Assembly (NCBI RefSeq): GCF_042684365.1 | Contig: NZ_JBHULI010000002.1 | Span: 1-64,000, forward strand | Length of the DNA stretch: 64,000 nucleotides | From: Gracilimonas halophila | GTDB taxonomy: Bacteria; Bacteroidota; Rhodothermia; Balneolales; Balneolaceae | Direction of reading: 5' to 3' | Part shown: positions 42,919-52,992 of the stretch, one piece after another | Position numbering within the stretch: position 1 is the first letter of the stretch | Layout of the letters: each line of letters starts with the position of its first letter | Notes under the pieces: generated by a model | What the model saw: only the letters and a program-made list of their open reading frames with translations | The model's database searches: none | What the model was told of the DNA's origin: nothing | Made by a program: the position numbers and the translations under genes

Positions 42919-45537
42919 ATGAAAAAGCCTGAATTCCTTTTACAGTTATTAGAGAAGGTTCTTCCTCCTGACCTACATCATTTAATTGGAGACCTGGAAG
43001 AAGAATTCAGCCAAAATATCAACTCAGAGGGATTGGCGAGTGCACGACTTCATTTCTGGTCTCAGCTTATTCGTTCTCTCCCCTGGTTTTTCCTTCAATT
43101 TCTAACCTGGAACACTACCATGTTTTTAAACTATATGAAAGTGGGCTGGCGAAACATGAAAAAACATACCGGCTTTTCACTTATTAATGTTTTGGGGTTA
43201 GCAGCGAGCTTGTCGATTTGTCTGTTGATGATCCTGTTTATTATTGATCAAAAAAGCTTTGACCGTTTTCATGAGAACAGTGATAGAATTGTACGGATCA
43301 CTTCTGATATACATCATTCGGTCGGTGATGGAATAAATTCTTATGCGACTTCACCGGCCTCTTTGGCTCATATTCTGGAGCAGCAATATCCTGAGGTCGA
43401 AAAAACCGTTAGAACGAAGTCCCCGTTTTCAGGAAGCTTCAGATATTCAGGGCTCGATATTCCTTTTTCCGGAATTTATACAGATCCTAATTTTTTAGAA
43501 GTCTTCAGTTTTAAACTTCTTCGAGGCGATCCCAATACTGCGCTGAATGAACCGGGAAGTGTACTTCTAACACCCGATGCCGCAGAGAAAATTTTTGGAA
43601 AAGATGACCCTCTCGGAAAAATAATAACCAAGGTTGGCAGTAAAGACTATACGGTCACAGGCATTATCGATAAGTCCCAAAAAACCCACTTTGATTTTGA
43701 AGCCATTGCCTCCTACTCGACTCTAACTTCTGATACGGACTGGGACAATCACTTTAGCAAGTGGAATAATACCCTTTGGAGCTCTTATACTTATGTATTG
43801 ATGAACGATGGCTCGGATTACAATGCCTTTGAAACTAAGATCCAAGAACAAATCCAACTACAATATTCAAATGAGGAAACAAAGTCCTCTCAACTGAATG
43901 CATTTGGAGTTCAGCCCATCACAGCTATTAGTTTAGGGCCAATCCTGTCGAATGAAATTGGCATGGTAATGCCCGGATTAATCGCCTGGTTCTTAATTGG
44001 TTTCACGATCATCATCACCCTCATTGCTTGTTTTAATTATGTGAGCTTGACAGTTGCCCGTGCAATAAACCGCAGTAAAGAAGTAGGGGTAAGAAAAGTT
44101 CATGGAGCCTATCGGGCAAGCGTAATTAAGCAGTTTATAGTAGAATCCGTGATGATCGCTCTTTTTGCTTTATTATTCTCAACGATACTGCTTAGGTGGT
44201 TGCTCCCGGAATTTAACGGGCTTTATATCATGAATTTATTGGGTAATCAGATAGAGCCATCCATGCTGTTGCAGCCTCAAGTTTTGCTCGCTTTTATTGG
44301 CTTTGCCATAATTGTTGGGATTCTGGCCGGACTTTACCCTTCTATTTATCTCTCTTCTTTCAGCCCTGCGCAGGTTCTTAAAGGAATAGCGCATACCCGG
44401 GGTATATCCGGGCAAAAACTAAAGAAAATTATTACAGTGGGTCAATTCACGTTCTCCATTATTTTTATCAGTACTTCTTTGATCCTGTTCCAACAATTTC
44501 AGCATTTAGTAAATACAGACTATGGATTTGAACAGGAATCTATTGTAAATGTATCACTTCACGATATTCCCTTTAATCAGCTTAAGGATAAATTGATACA
44601 GAATCCTGATGTCCAATCCATAGCAGCTACCTCTTTGGTGCCGGCATCAAATTCTATTTATGGAATAAATGTAACCTCCGAATTTCAGCCTGATATTGTT
44701 GAAGGCCACTCTTTTCGAATTGATGAGAATTTTATCCAAACATTGGGATTGAATTTAGTGGCTGGCAGAAATTTTAACCCTGAAATGGGAACAGATTCAT
44801 CAAATGCAGTAATAATAAGTACAGAAATGGTAAAACTGTTGAATTTTGAATCTCCACAGAAAGCCATCGGTGAACAAATCTCCATTGAAAATGAAAACCG
44901 GCAATCAACAATAGTAGGTATTGTCGAAAACTTTATTTCATCAGACCCACTAAGCGCTAATGATCCTATTGCTTTATTGTATGAGCCTAAGCTGGCGAGG
45001 TTCGCCATGGTTAAAACCATGCCGGGTAAAACGATTTCTTTTGTGGGAGGACTTGAAGATACCTGGGAATCTTTAAACAGCACCTATGCCCTCAAATTCA
45101 CTATACTCGACGATGAGCTTAAAGAAAACCCAAGCCTTACAGTATTCGTAGACTTCATAAAAGTATTGGGGCTTGTAGCGGGCTTCTCCATTTTCATTTC
45201 CTGTTTAGGCTTACTTGGATTGGCTATTTACTCTTCAGAAAACCGAATTAAAGAAATTGGGATTCGGAAAGTATTGGGAGCTTCGGTAAATCAGCTAGTC
45301 TATACATTATCCAAAGAGTATCTCTGGATGATATTGACGGCGACCATCATCAGTATTCCTGCCTCATGGTTCATAAATTCGCTATGGCTGCAAAACGTGT
45401 CTAATAAGGCTGATTTTGGTATTATGATCCACGTTGTTGGTGCCTTGATCGCTTCCTTGCTTGCATTGTTAACTATAAGCACACAAACCTACCGCGCGGC
45501 AAGAACTAGTCCGGTAAAAAATCTAAGATCAGAATAG
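42919..45537 (+). CDS. FtsX/MacB-type ABC permease with N-terminal prefix domain
   Basis: From the ATG at 42919 the protein has 872 residues. It begins with a short prefix (about 1-85; VLPPDLHHLIGDLEEEFSQN) known from permeases that follow PadR regulators. It then has two MacB-like periplasmic domains and two FtsX domains (hallmarks NRSKEVGVRKVHGAYRASVI and ENRIKEIGIRKVLGASVNQL). The pattern of four plus four membrane segments makes it a fused permease. No ABC ATPase is adjacent, so it would need one encoded elsewhere. Substrate is unknown; export or envelope remodelling is typical. Confidence 0.87.
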   Translation: MKKPEFLLQLLEKVLPPDLHHLIGDLEEEFSQNINSEGLASARLHFWSQLIRSLPWFFLQFLTWNTTMFLNYMKVGWRNMKKHTGFSLINVLGLAASLSICLLMILFIIDQKSFDRFHENSDRIVRITSDIHHSVGDGINSYATSPASLAHILEQQYPEVEKTVRTKSPFSGSFRYSGLDIPFSGIYTDPNFLEVFSFKLLRGDPNTALNEPGSVLLTPDAAEKIFGKDDPLGKIITKVGSKDYTVTGIIDKSQKTHFDFEAIASYSTLTSDTDWDNHFSKWNNTLWSSYTYVLMNDGSDYNAFETKIQEQIQLQYSNEETKSSQLNAFGVQPITAISLGPILSNEIGMVMPGLIAWFLIGFTIIITLIACFNYVSLTVARAINRSKEVGVRKVHGAYRASVIKQFIVESVMIALFALLFSTILLRWLLPEFNGLYIMNLLGNQIEPSMLLQPQVLLAFIGFAIIVGILAGLYPSIYLSSFSPAQVLKGIAHTRGISGQKLKKIITVGQFTFSIIFISTSLILFQQFQHLVNTDYGFEQESIVNVSLHDIPFNQLKDKLIQNPDVQSIAATSLVPASNSIYGINVTSEFQPDIVEGHSFRIDENFIQTLGLNLVAGRNFNPEMGTDSSNAVIISTEMVKLLNFESPQKAIGEQISIENENRQSTIVGIVENFISSDPLSANDPIALLYEPKLARFAMVKTMPGKTISFVGGLEDTWESLNSTYALKFTILDDELKENPSLTVFVDFIKVLGLVAGFSIFISCLGLLGLAIYSSENRIKEIGIRKVLGASVNQLVYTLSKEYLWMILTATIISIPASWFINSLWLQNVSNKADFGIMIHVVGALIASLLALLTISTQTYRAARTSPVKNLRSE

Positions 45538-45728
45538 AATTGAACTTAATTTTGCTACGATTCCTAAGTGATTATACTGCAAGGCACTTTATTATGAAAA
45601 TCTGAACTTATATATAGATTTTAAGTAAATAATTGTACTGTATACTTAATAAAGGTATTTTTAAGAAAGACCACTTGTTTTAGTCTCTTTATAAAAGAAT
45701 CTGTTAGTACAAAATTTCAGCTTTATAG

Positions 45729-47197
45729 ATGAGGGATCCTCACCATTTTAGTATCTTGAGAAAAGCAGCAGCTTTTTGTTTGCTTTTTCTATTGTCCAGC
45801 CTTTCAGCATTCTGTCAGATCCCCACTGATTCATTGTGGAGTTTTCCAAAATAAGGGCTGATGTTAATAATGACGATACACTGGATTATCTGGGAGCTGA
45901 GGTCTCTATCTCTGGTATAGCAAATATTAGCAGCGGCCTTCTCCATGAGCATTATTTGCAGGCCTTCATTCAAAATGATTCTGCCGGTATGTCCATTTTT
46001 GCCATGCGAATTGACACTCCGTTTGAAGTTGGAGACAGTTTAGTAGTTAGAGGCAATATTCAACGATATAATGGCTTGGCAGAAGTAAACGCCACTTCGT
46101 ATCAGGTGTACAAAAATGCTCGTTTTGTTCCAGCTTCAAAATCACTTTCGGCCGCAATAGCAAACCCTGCTCAGCACCTTGGAATGTTGGTAGCGGGAGA
46201 AGGTAACGTCATTGAAAAGGGTAATACCTTCAACGGTAAGTTCGTGCGTATCTCCCAGGAAAATAAAGTCGGAAGCATGATGGTATACGTATCCAATTTT
46301 CATCGACTGTACGATGATTTTAACCTGGATGTTTTACGTATTGGGGATAGAATATCGGTTACGGGCATTATTACAGAGTACAATCCGGAATTCCCAAACG
46401 AACGGACTTACAAGCTGTTTTTACGAACCCCTGATGACCTTAAGTACGCCTCTATCCCACAATACTATTTGTATTTACTTTTTGGTGGAGTTGTTGTTGG
46501 AAGCATCTTTATCATTGGGTGGGTAATTGTTCTCAGGCGAAGGGTTGATTCCAAAACATCCGAGATCCAGCATTCACTGAAAGAGAAGGATGTGCTTCTC
46601 AGAGAAATACACCACCGTGTCAAAAATAGCCTTTCGATCGTTTCCGGGTTAATCGAACTGCAATTGGAAGGTACAAACAGTAAAGATGCCCGTAATGTAC
46701 TTCGAAACAGTCAGTCACGCATTCACTCCGTAGCTTTGATTCACGAAAAACTCTATCAGACGGAGTCCATTTCGGATATTATACTTGATAACTATATCAG
46801 AGATCTCGTTGAAGCGATTCACGCGACATTCAGTGATTCCAAAAAATTCGTAGCACTTTCATTTGATCTTGAAAAAGTCATACTTGATATCGACCGTGTT
46901 ATTCCCTGTGGGCTTCTCATTAACGAATTAGTTGTAAATGCCTTTAAGCACGCCTTTAATAAGAATAAAGAGGGTACGCCCAAAATATCTCTGAAAAACC
47001 GACATCAGAACATTGTTTTAACAGTTTCCGATAACGGCCCCGGACTTCCTGCAAGATTTGAGCTAAACAAAGATGAGAGTTTAGGGACCATGCTTATCGA
47101 TTCTTTTACAGCACAACTTGATGCCCAAATGGATATAGAAACTACTAGTGAAGGAACAAGTTTTATATTCACCTTCCCTAAGAATAAAAAGATGTAG
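45729..47197 (+). pseudogene. Sensor histidine kinase (HisKA_2 type), frameshifted at the signal peptide
   Basis: An ATG at 45729 opens a clean signal peptide (AAAFCLLFLLSSLSAFCQ) and continues to SLWSFPK before a TAA at 45852. The kinase itself is in another frame, open from 45828 to 47197, starting only at a GTG at 45836 that lacks the signal. Adding one T to the TTTT at 45842-45845 joins the frames as LWSFSKIRADVNNDD. The kinase has an OB-like sensory part (about 1-200), a membrane helix (YLYLLFGGVVVGSIFIIGWV), the H-box REIHHRVKNSLSIVSGLIEL and an HATPase domain (DNGPGLP). It is a recent pseudogene or a sequence error. Confidence 0.82.
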
Positions 47198-47200
47198 TAA

Positions 47201-48052
47201 TTACTGATACATTTCAGCAACGCTCAATAGTCGGCCAAGATCTTCTACCCTGTGCATCTCTTCTTTTCGTTCGTAGCTGTGAATCAGATTTCTGATGCAA
47301 CGAAGTACGACATCTAAATTAGTGGCCATTTGAAAATGCTCCGACCGTGGATCAATATTGTTTTTCTTGAGGAAAAAGTAGCATTGATCATAGGTTACTA
47401 TCGCGCCGTTATCGTAAGGATCTATTAGTAATTCTTCTTTATCTCCAACATAGTTCAGCATAAAATGGATAGGCATGTTGATCCCAAAAAAAGGCATTTC
47501 CAATCGGTAAGAAATAAACATAACTATTAAACTCAACGAGATCGGAAGTCCTTTTCGGCGCTCGATAACCTGATCCAGAAAGCAATTTTTTGGAGCATGA
47601 TAATCTTCCGCATCCCCATGAAAGTTCAGGTCCTCAAAAATAAACTTGAGCAGACGTTTCATCTTCCGCTTTTCATCCAGCTTGTATTTTATCTGGGGCT
47701 CAACAATATCAGCAAAATGATCGAGCTTGGCTTGGTACTCCGAAATTCTAAGTGTTGGGTTTCCAAAACGAGCAAGGGTAAAAACGGCTTTTTCCAGTGA
47801 TCTTCGGGTTTTCAATCCTCCCTCAAGAATCTCAATAAAATCCTGCTCCAGCGTTTCGAACGTAAGTTTGTGAATGACCTCATTCACCTTCCTCCTGGCA
47901 TCTTCGCTGTTGATTTCTGCTTTATACTCATCCAAAAGAGGTACGGCATTCTCTCCCAGCTCCTGAAGCCGGTTCTCCACGCTTTCCTGTACAAACGGAT
48001 CTGGGTCATCCATTAAAAAAAGCAGCGATTTAATTTCTGTCTTTGAAGTCAT
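47201..48052 (-). CDS. SirB1-like transglutaminase-core protein
   Basis: From the ATG at 48052 the protein has 283 residues. It has HEAT-like helices at the N-terminus (LLFLMDDPDPFVQESVENRL) and a SirB1/Transglut_core2 domain with YHAPKNCFLDQVIERRKGLP, ISLSLIVMFISYRLEMPFFG and INMPIHFMLNY. The catalytic function is not established for SirB1 proteins; the cysteine in NCFLDQV and the histidine in MPIHFML are candidate triad members. An upstream in-frame start at 48082 is possible. It is convergent with the kinase gene by four bases. Confidence 0.8.
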   Translation of the reverse strand: MTSKTEIKSLLFLMDDPDPFVQESVENRLQELGENAVPLLDEYKAEINSEDARRKVNEVIHKLTFETLEQDFIEILEGGLKTRRSLEKAVFTLARFGNPTLRISEYQAKLDHFADIVEPQIKYKLDEKRKMKRLLKFIFEDLNFHGDAEDYHAPKNCFLDQVIERRKGLPISLSLIVMFISYRLEMPFFGINMPIHFMLNYVGDKEELLIDPYDNGAIVTYDQCYFFLKKNNIDPRSEHFQMATNLDVVLRCIRNLIHSYERKEEMHRVEDLGRLLSVAEMYQ

Positions 48053-48174
48053 AGGTACATCTTTTATTCTCTGACGGGTCAAGATATTGATTCAGCAAAC
48101 CAATTACTGCTTATAAATCCGCCTGTTATCCTGTATATTTGAAGGCTCTGTTTAACCAACCGAATAACTGATTT

Positions 48175-49410
48175 ATGAACATACAAGTTTCTTCTGAAAT
48201 TGGTCACCTCCAAGGTGTGATCGTACACACCCCGGGACATGAAGTTTCTTTGGTCAACCCTGAACTTAAAGATGAATTATTATTTGATGATATCATTTTT
48301 GAAGAAGATGCCAGACAAGAGCATCTTGATATGCTTGAAGTATTCAAAGCAGCTATGCCTTCCGATGGAAAGGTTATAGAGATTGTAGATCTTATTCTGG
48401 AAGTATTCCAACAAGAGGATGCCCGCGGGTATTTCATTGAGCAATTAGTGAAAGAATTCCCGGAAGAAAACCTTCATGTCATCGAAAAAGAGCTTGGCAA
48501 GCTGGATGCAGACGACCTGCTTACGTTCATTATTCAGGGCTATTTCAAGAACAGTAAAGGTTTTACGCTCAACCCTTCCCCAAATTTATTATTTACCCGA
48601 GATCTTGCAGCTGTTGTTGGCAGCAATATTTTGATATCACGGGCAGCAAAAAAAGCCCGGCTTCGGGAATCCTTGTTAATGGAAACACTGGTTCAATTTC
48701 ATCCGTTATTTGACAGTGTCCGTGAAAACGCTATCCGGATCTCAGGGCAACAATCCATTGAAGGCGGTGATGTTTTGGTTGTTTCTGACAAGCTGGTTCT
48801 GATAGGCATGAGTGAACGAACATCCTTCAGCGGCTTGATAAAGGGAACGGAAGGGTTGTTGAACAGCGGTGTCGAAACAGTTCTTGCTGTAGATATCCCA
48901 AAGCAACGCTCTTCCATGCATCTGGATACCATATTTACTTTTGCAAGCCACTCAGAATGCATTGCCTTTCCACCGGCTATCATGGAGCAAAACGATAACG
49001 TTGTAGCTTTGTTCAAGGACGGCGATTCTATTAAAACAGAAACCCGCTCATCGTTAAAATCTGCTCTGGAAGAAAGCCTTGGTCGTGATTTCAACTTCAT
49101 TAAATGCGGAGGCGAAGATCGTACTAATCAATTTCGTGAGCAATGGACCGATGGAGCCAATGTTTTTGCCCTCGCTCCCGGAATAATTATTGGCTATGAA
49201 CGTAATAACAACACCTTCAACACGCTCGTAGATCACGGGTATGACCTAATGACCCAATTCGAGTTCGTTGAAGAATATGGCGACAAAGATTTTACCCCTT
49301 CTGATGAGCAAAAGATCGCTATCAGTTTTCAGGGACATGAATTATGTCGGGGCCGGGGCGGAGCCCGGTGCATGACCATGCCCATTTCAAGAAAACCTTT
49401 AACTTCATAA
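48175..49410 (+). CDS. arcA: Arginine deiminase
   Basis: The product has 411 residues. It has the family motifs LFTRDLAAVVG, SIEGGDVLVVSDKLVLIGMS, HLDTIFTF and the C-terminal CRGRGGARCMTMPISR, where C399 is the nucleophile. The enzyme hydrolyses arginine to citrulline and ammonia, the first step of the arginine dihydrolase route. ArcB and ArcC are not adjacent, so the role in energy gain versus acid resistance is open. The site-2 protease gene starts eleven bases after the stop. Confidence 0.95.
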   Translation: MNIQVSSEIGHLQGVIVHTPGHEVSLVNPELKDELLFDDIIFEEDARQEHLDMLEVFKAAMPSDGKVIEIVDLILEVFQQEDARGYFIEQLVKEFPEENLHVIEKELGKLDADDLLTFIIQGYFKNSKGFTLNPSPNLLFTRDLAAVVGSNILISRAAKKARLRESLLMETLVQFHPLFDSVRENAIRISGQQSIEGGDVLVVSDKLVLIGMSERTSFSGLIKGTEGLLNSGVETVLAVDIPKQRSSMHLDTIFTFASHSECIAFPPAIMEQNDNVVALFKDGDSIKTETRSSLKSALEESLGRDFNFIKCGGEDRTNQFREQWTDGANVFALAPGIIIGYERNNNTFNTLVDHGYDLMTQFEFVEEYGDKDFTPSDEQKIAISFQGHELCRGRGGARCMTMPISRKPLTS

Positions 49411-49420
49411 AGAGAGAAGA

Positions 49421-50638
49421 TTGAGCCAAAACCAATTCCATGAAGAAGTAAGTGCAGATTTTAACATCATTTCCTCGGTTGAAGAACCAAAAAATAAGCC
49501 GAATACAAGAACGATCTTAAAACACCTTGGGCTGTTTTTGCTCACGGTCTTTTTTGTGACCATGACAGGGGCTAATTTCGTTGGTTTCGATCCCGTTTTA
49601 TTTCCTTTCGCTATACCAGATACAGTTGATCTCCTCCGAGGTCTTTTGTTTGCGGGATTACTCCTTGCCTTTTTAACCTTTCATGAGTTTGGCCATTATT
49701 TTGCGGCTGTCCATCATAAGATCAAAGTAAGCCTGCCCTATTACATACCTATTCCAATTGGTATCGGGACACTCGGCGCAGTCATACGGATCAAGGAACC
49801 CATTCGTCGAATGCATAAATTATTCGATGTTGGAGCGGCAGGCCCTGTAGCCGGGTTCATAGTTGCTCTTACTGTTTTGCTAGTCGGGTTTGCAACCTTA
49901 CCAGAGCCGGATTATGTACAAAACTTTGCCGGTCACGAAGAGTTAAAAGAGTACGTAGCTGCAAATGGTGCCTATCCGGATTTTATTACTGATGAAACAG
50001 AAGAAGGTGGTGTACTCACCATAGGCAACACCCTTCTTTATAGCGGATTGGCAGCCCTTTTCGACAATGTCCCACCCATGTGGGAAATGTATCACTACCC
50101 ATTCCTATTTGCAGGATGGCTTGGTCTCTTTTTTACAGCCCTTAATCTCATGCCGGTTGGTCAGCTTGACGGTGGACACATCCTTTATTCCCTGATTGGG
50201 AGCCGGAAGCACAAGATCGTTGCCCGAATCTTTTTTGCCTTTATTACTGCGCTCGCCGGAATCGAATTCATACCCTTTCTGGCCGACTTCATCTATCAAT
50301 ATATCCCACTTCCTTTTATCGAATGGATTGCCTGGGGAGGGCTTTTATACATGCTTATGACGAAAGCATTTCGCTCAAATAAATCCTGGGTCAATGGAAT
50401 GGTTATACTTTCACTCGCTCTGAGCGCCGGATACACTTATATCTTTGGAGCTGCTGAAACCGGCCAGGCCTCTTTTATCTGGTTAGTATGGAGTTTTTTC
50501 ATCGCTTTTATCGTTAAAGTGGAACATCCTCCGGTTGAAATTGAAGAGAAATTATCTCCCGGCAGGCAGGTGATAGGATGGCTAAGTATGCTTATCTTCA
50601 TACTCTGTATCAGTCCGAATCCAATTTACATGAATTAA
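49421..50638 (+). CDS. Site-2 protease-like membrane metalloprotease (M50)
   Basis: The start is TTG, preceded by AGAGAGAAG. The product has 405 residues and about eight membrane segments. The zinc site is H88-E89-x-x-H92 in FHEFGHYFAAVHH, with the second ligand site LNLMPVGQLDGGH. Between them is GAAGPVAGFIVALTVLL. Such proteases cut within membranes, usually releasing anti-sigma factors or signal peptides. The last 60 bases overlap an alternative start of the following lipoprotein gene, whose real start overlaps the stop by one base. Confidence 0.9.
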   Translation: MSQNQFHEEVSADFNIISSVEEPKNKPNTRTILKHLGLFLLTVFFVTMTGANFVGFDPVLFPFAIPDTVDLLRGLLFAGLLLAFLTFHEFGHYFAAVHHKIKVSLPYYIPIPIGIGTLGAVIRIKEPIRRMHKLFDVGAAGPVAGFIVALTVLLVGFATLPEPDYVQNFAGHEELKEYVAANGAYPDFITDETEEGGVLTIGNTLLYSGLAALFDNVPPMWEMYHYPFLFAGWLGLFFTALNLMPVGQLDGGHILYSLIGSRKHKIVARIFFAFITALAGIEFIPFLADFIYQYIPLPFIEWIAWGGLLYMLMTKAFRSNKSWVNGMVILSLALSAGYTYIFGAAETGQASFIWLVWSFFIAFIVKVEHPPVEIEEKLSPGRQVIGWLSMLIFILCISPNPIYMN

Positions 50639-51060
50639 TGAAACCCATGAGAATTTTACTTTTTAGTTTTTTCGCATTTACACTGTTTGCCGGTTGTTCA
50701 GAATCAAAATCAGAGCTTACGCTTAAACAACAGATAGATAACTTTATTGCAGAACAGCAGTTTGAAGAAGCTCATTCTTTACTGGATGAGCAAGAAGAAT
50801 CAGAAGGGATCGCAGAACAAAGAGAGAAGGTACACCTCCAGCACGGTATTTACTTGATCTATAATGCAGACCCGGCTTCTATGCGTGAGAATGCTAATAA
50901 CGCATTGCGGGAGTTTATTGCAGTATTGGAGATCAATCCCGAAAATGAAAAAGCCCGTGCAGAAACGGAACAGATCCTAAACATTTATCGCACCTTTCCA
51001 GATCGGCAACCCGCAGAAGATGTGTTAGAGAAACTCGAAGAACTCGGATTTCAAATTTAG
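50638..51060 (+). CDS. Small TPR-like lipoprotein
   Basis: From the ATG at 50638 (TAATG overlap with the preceding stop) the protein has 140 residues. The lipoprotein signal ends FTLFAGC. The mature part is helical, with IAEQQFEEAHSLLDEQEES and INPENEKARAETEQILNIYR, suggesting two or three tetratricopeptide-like helices. It is probably cotranscribed with the site-2 protease and may assist it at the membrane, but no direct evidence supports that. Confidence 0.7.
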   Translation: MKPMRILLFSFFAFTLFAGCSESKSELTLKQQIDNFIAEQQFEEAHSLLDEQEESEGIAEQREKVHLQHGIYLIYNADPASMRENANNALREFIAVLEINPENEKARAETEQILNIYRTFPDRQPAEDVLEKLEELGFQI

Positions 51061-51138
51061 CATACATTGTAAGGGCGTATTGCGATATGCCCTTACCAGA
51101 AATAATTTTTAGATCAGTCATTTACAAGCAAAGCTCCC

Positions 51139-51615
51139 ATGAGCGACAAACAAAAGACCACACCGACTATAAAAAACCGTAAGGCCCGTCACGATTATCA
51201 AGTGGAAGAGACCTACGAAGCCGGACTTGTTCTGAAAGGAACCGAGGTGAAATCGTTGCGTCAGGGAAAAGCGAGTTTTGCAGATACCTTTGCCTTCATC
51301 CAGGATGGAGAGGTTTTTTTGCGTGATATGTACATCAAGCCGTATGAACATGGCTCATACTATAATCACGATGAAACTCGCCCCCGTAAGCTATTGCTTA
51401 ATAAGCGGGAGATCAGAGAACTTGAAAAAGCAACCGAACAAAAGGGCTATACCATTGTTCCGCTGAAATTGTATTTCAAAAAAGGAAATGCCAAAGTGTT
51501 GATCGGCGTAGCCAAAGGTAAGAAGCAATTCGATAAGAGAGATTCGATCAAAGAGAAAGACGTTAAGAGGCAGATAGAACGTAATGTGAAAGGGAATTAT
51601 AAGATCAATATGTGA
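51139..51615 (+). CDS. smpB: SsrA-binding protein SmpB
   Basis: The product has 158 residues. It has KARHDYQVEETYEAGLVLKG, TEVKSLRQGKASFADTFAFI, YIKPYEHGSYYNHDETRPRK and the C-terminal GKKQFDKRDSIKEKDVKRQI, all family hallmarks. SmpB brings tmRNA to stalled ribosomes for trans-translation. The tmRNA gene is not in the window. RNase P RNA lies about 900 bases downstream on the opposite strand. Confidence 0.96.
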   Translation: MSDKQKTTPTIKNRKARHDYQVEETYEAGLVLKGTEVKSLRQGKASFADTFAFIQDGEVFLRDMYIKPYEHGSYYNHDETRPRKLLLNKREIRELEKATEQKGYTIVPLKLYFKKGNAKVLIGVAKGKKQFDKRDSIKEKDVKRQIERNVKGNYKINM

Positions 51616-51662
51616 TCTGAAAAATAGATCAACATTTTGCTTTTCTATGCTTATAATCCGAC

Positions 51663-52465
51663 ATGAGTCCCGAATTAGATATTGTCTGGAAATTACTTTC
51701 TGCCTTGGGAGTTGGACTCCTAATCGGTACTGAAAGAGGTTGGTATGGCCGCAAAGAAGACGAAGGGGATCGTGTTGCAGGAATTCGCACATTCAGCCTG
51801 GTTGGACTGCTCGGCGGTATCAGTGCTTCCCTTTATGCCTTATGCCGGTGAATGGATCCTCGGAGTGGCGTTCTTTTCCTTCACAGCTCTGGTGATCGCC
51901 TCCTATATATTCGAGATCAAAACGCAGGGTAACGATGATATTGGTATAACTACAGAAGTTGCCCTTATTCTAACATTTTCGTTGGGTGCCTGGGCTGCCC
52001 TGGGGTTTCAGATGGAAGCATTGGGAAGTGCCGTTGCCACTATAGCCTTATTAAGCTTAAAACCCGTTCTTCACGATTGGCTGCAGAGAATTGATGTTGA
52101 AGTGATCTACGCCGGAATCAAGCTATTGATCATTTCCGTAATTATGCTTCCACTTCTGCCCAATCAGGGATATGGCCCATGGGAAACTCTCAACCCCTAC
52201 TGGATCTGGTGGATGGTGGTGCTGATTTCAGGATTGTCATTTCTTGGGTATATATTGGTTAAATATGCCGGAGAAGGTAAAGGCACTCTTCTGACTGCAG
52301 TGATCGGAGGGTTAGCTTCTTCCACCGCAGTAACGGTAAGTCTGGCGCAATTCGCTAAGCAAAAGGCCCAAAGCAGAGCCAGGATTTAAGAAGAGTACAG
52401 AATTACTTTGGATGATCCTGATCATCTCTTCCGGAGGAATTATAAGTGCTCTTCTATTTGTATGA
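51663..52465 (+). pseudogene. Decayed MgtC/DUF4010-type membrane protein gene
   Basis: Three frames together give one family protein. The first frame (51663-51851) encodes LGVGLLIGTERGWYGRKEDE and VAGIRTFSLVGLLGGISAS, the MgtC/DUF4010 start. A second frame, entered near 51827-51835, continues FMPYAGEWILGVAFFSFTAL to AVIGGLASSTAVTVSLAQFA and ends at 52389. A third, from about 52379, gives PGFKKSTELLWMILIISSGG and stops at 52465, well short of normal family length (about 400 residues). At least two frameshifts and a 3' truncation are therefore needed. Neither short ORF is likely to be functional. Confidence 0.8.
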
Positions 52466-52505
52466 AAAAAACAAAGCCCCACTCTCAGTTAATAGCAGGG
52501 CTTTG
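52466..52505 (-). terminator. Terminator of the RNase P RNA gene
   Basis: On the minus strand CAAAGCCC and GGGCTTTG pair around a loop of 18 bases, followed by a run of T (GTTTTTTTC). It lies about 12 bases beyond the 3' end of the RNA. Confidence 0.75.
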
Positions 52506-52516
52506 ATATAAATTCA

Positions 52517-52867
52517 GACAGGAAAGTCTGTAAGCCGGATTTTGTCGAGGGTAATCATTTGTCTGTTGCGTTCCACCCGATGGCGTCACGACAAGCGGCG
52601 TATACCATCTGCATGAACTTGCACCCCGCGAGGTTTGCCGTGCCCCCGGCCTCACGACACGGGGCGGTGAGCTCTTACCTCACCTTTTCACCCTTACCTC
52701 AAACAAGTTGAGGCGGTTTGTTTTCTGTTGCACTGTCTATCATCCCGAAATTCCTTTCGGGAAGCCTCCCCTTCGCCGGCTGAACCGAATCGGGGAGCAC
52801 GGTACTTGTTGGTGTCCGGACTTTCCTCCCCATACAAAGTATGAAGCGATTACCCGACTTTCCTGCC
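52517..52867 (-). ncRNA. rnpB: RNase P RNA (bacterial type A)
   Basis: On the minus strand the RNA begins GGCAGGAAAGTCGGG and ends ACAGACTTTCCTGTC, whose outer 12 bases pair with the 5' end as helix P1. The universal core is present: GGAGGAAAGTCCGGAC near the 5' end, GGTGAGGTAAGAGCTCACCG in the middle, GGCAAACCTCGCGGGGTGCA, and ATCCGGCTTACAG near the 3' end. The RNA is the catalytic part of RNase P, which removes 5' leaders of tRNA precursors. A terminator follows. The ends are set from P1 pairing and may be off by a few bases. Confidence 0.95.
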
Positions 52868-52937
52868 TTTTAAAGATACGGGTTTTAGAGATATAATTTA
52901 TAAGAGGCCCGCTTCCAAATACACTTCAGTAAAACAA

Positions 52938-52968
52938 AAAAGGGAAGCCTTTCCGGCTTCCCCTTTTT
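52938..52968 (-). terminator. Intrinsic terminator after the coiled-coil protein gene
   Basis: On the minus strand AAAAAGGGGAAGCC and GGCTTCCCTTTTTT form a stem of eight G/C-rich pairs around GGAAA, followed by T residues, about 25 bases after the stop at 52993. Confidence 0.88.
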
Positions 52969-52992
52969 GTAATATATGTGTGCTGATCAAGA

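Noticed and set aside
52517..52867. Possible small ORFs in the rnpB region (for example 52708-52896 plus strand)
   Set aside because: The sequence is fully explained by conserved RNase P RNA elements on the other strand.
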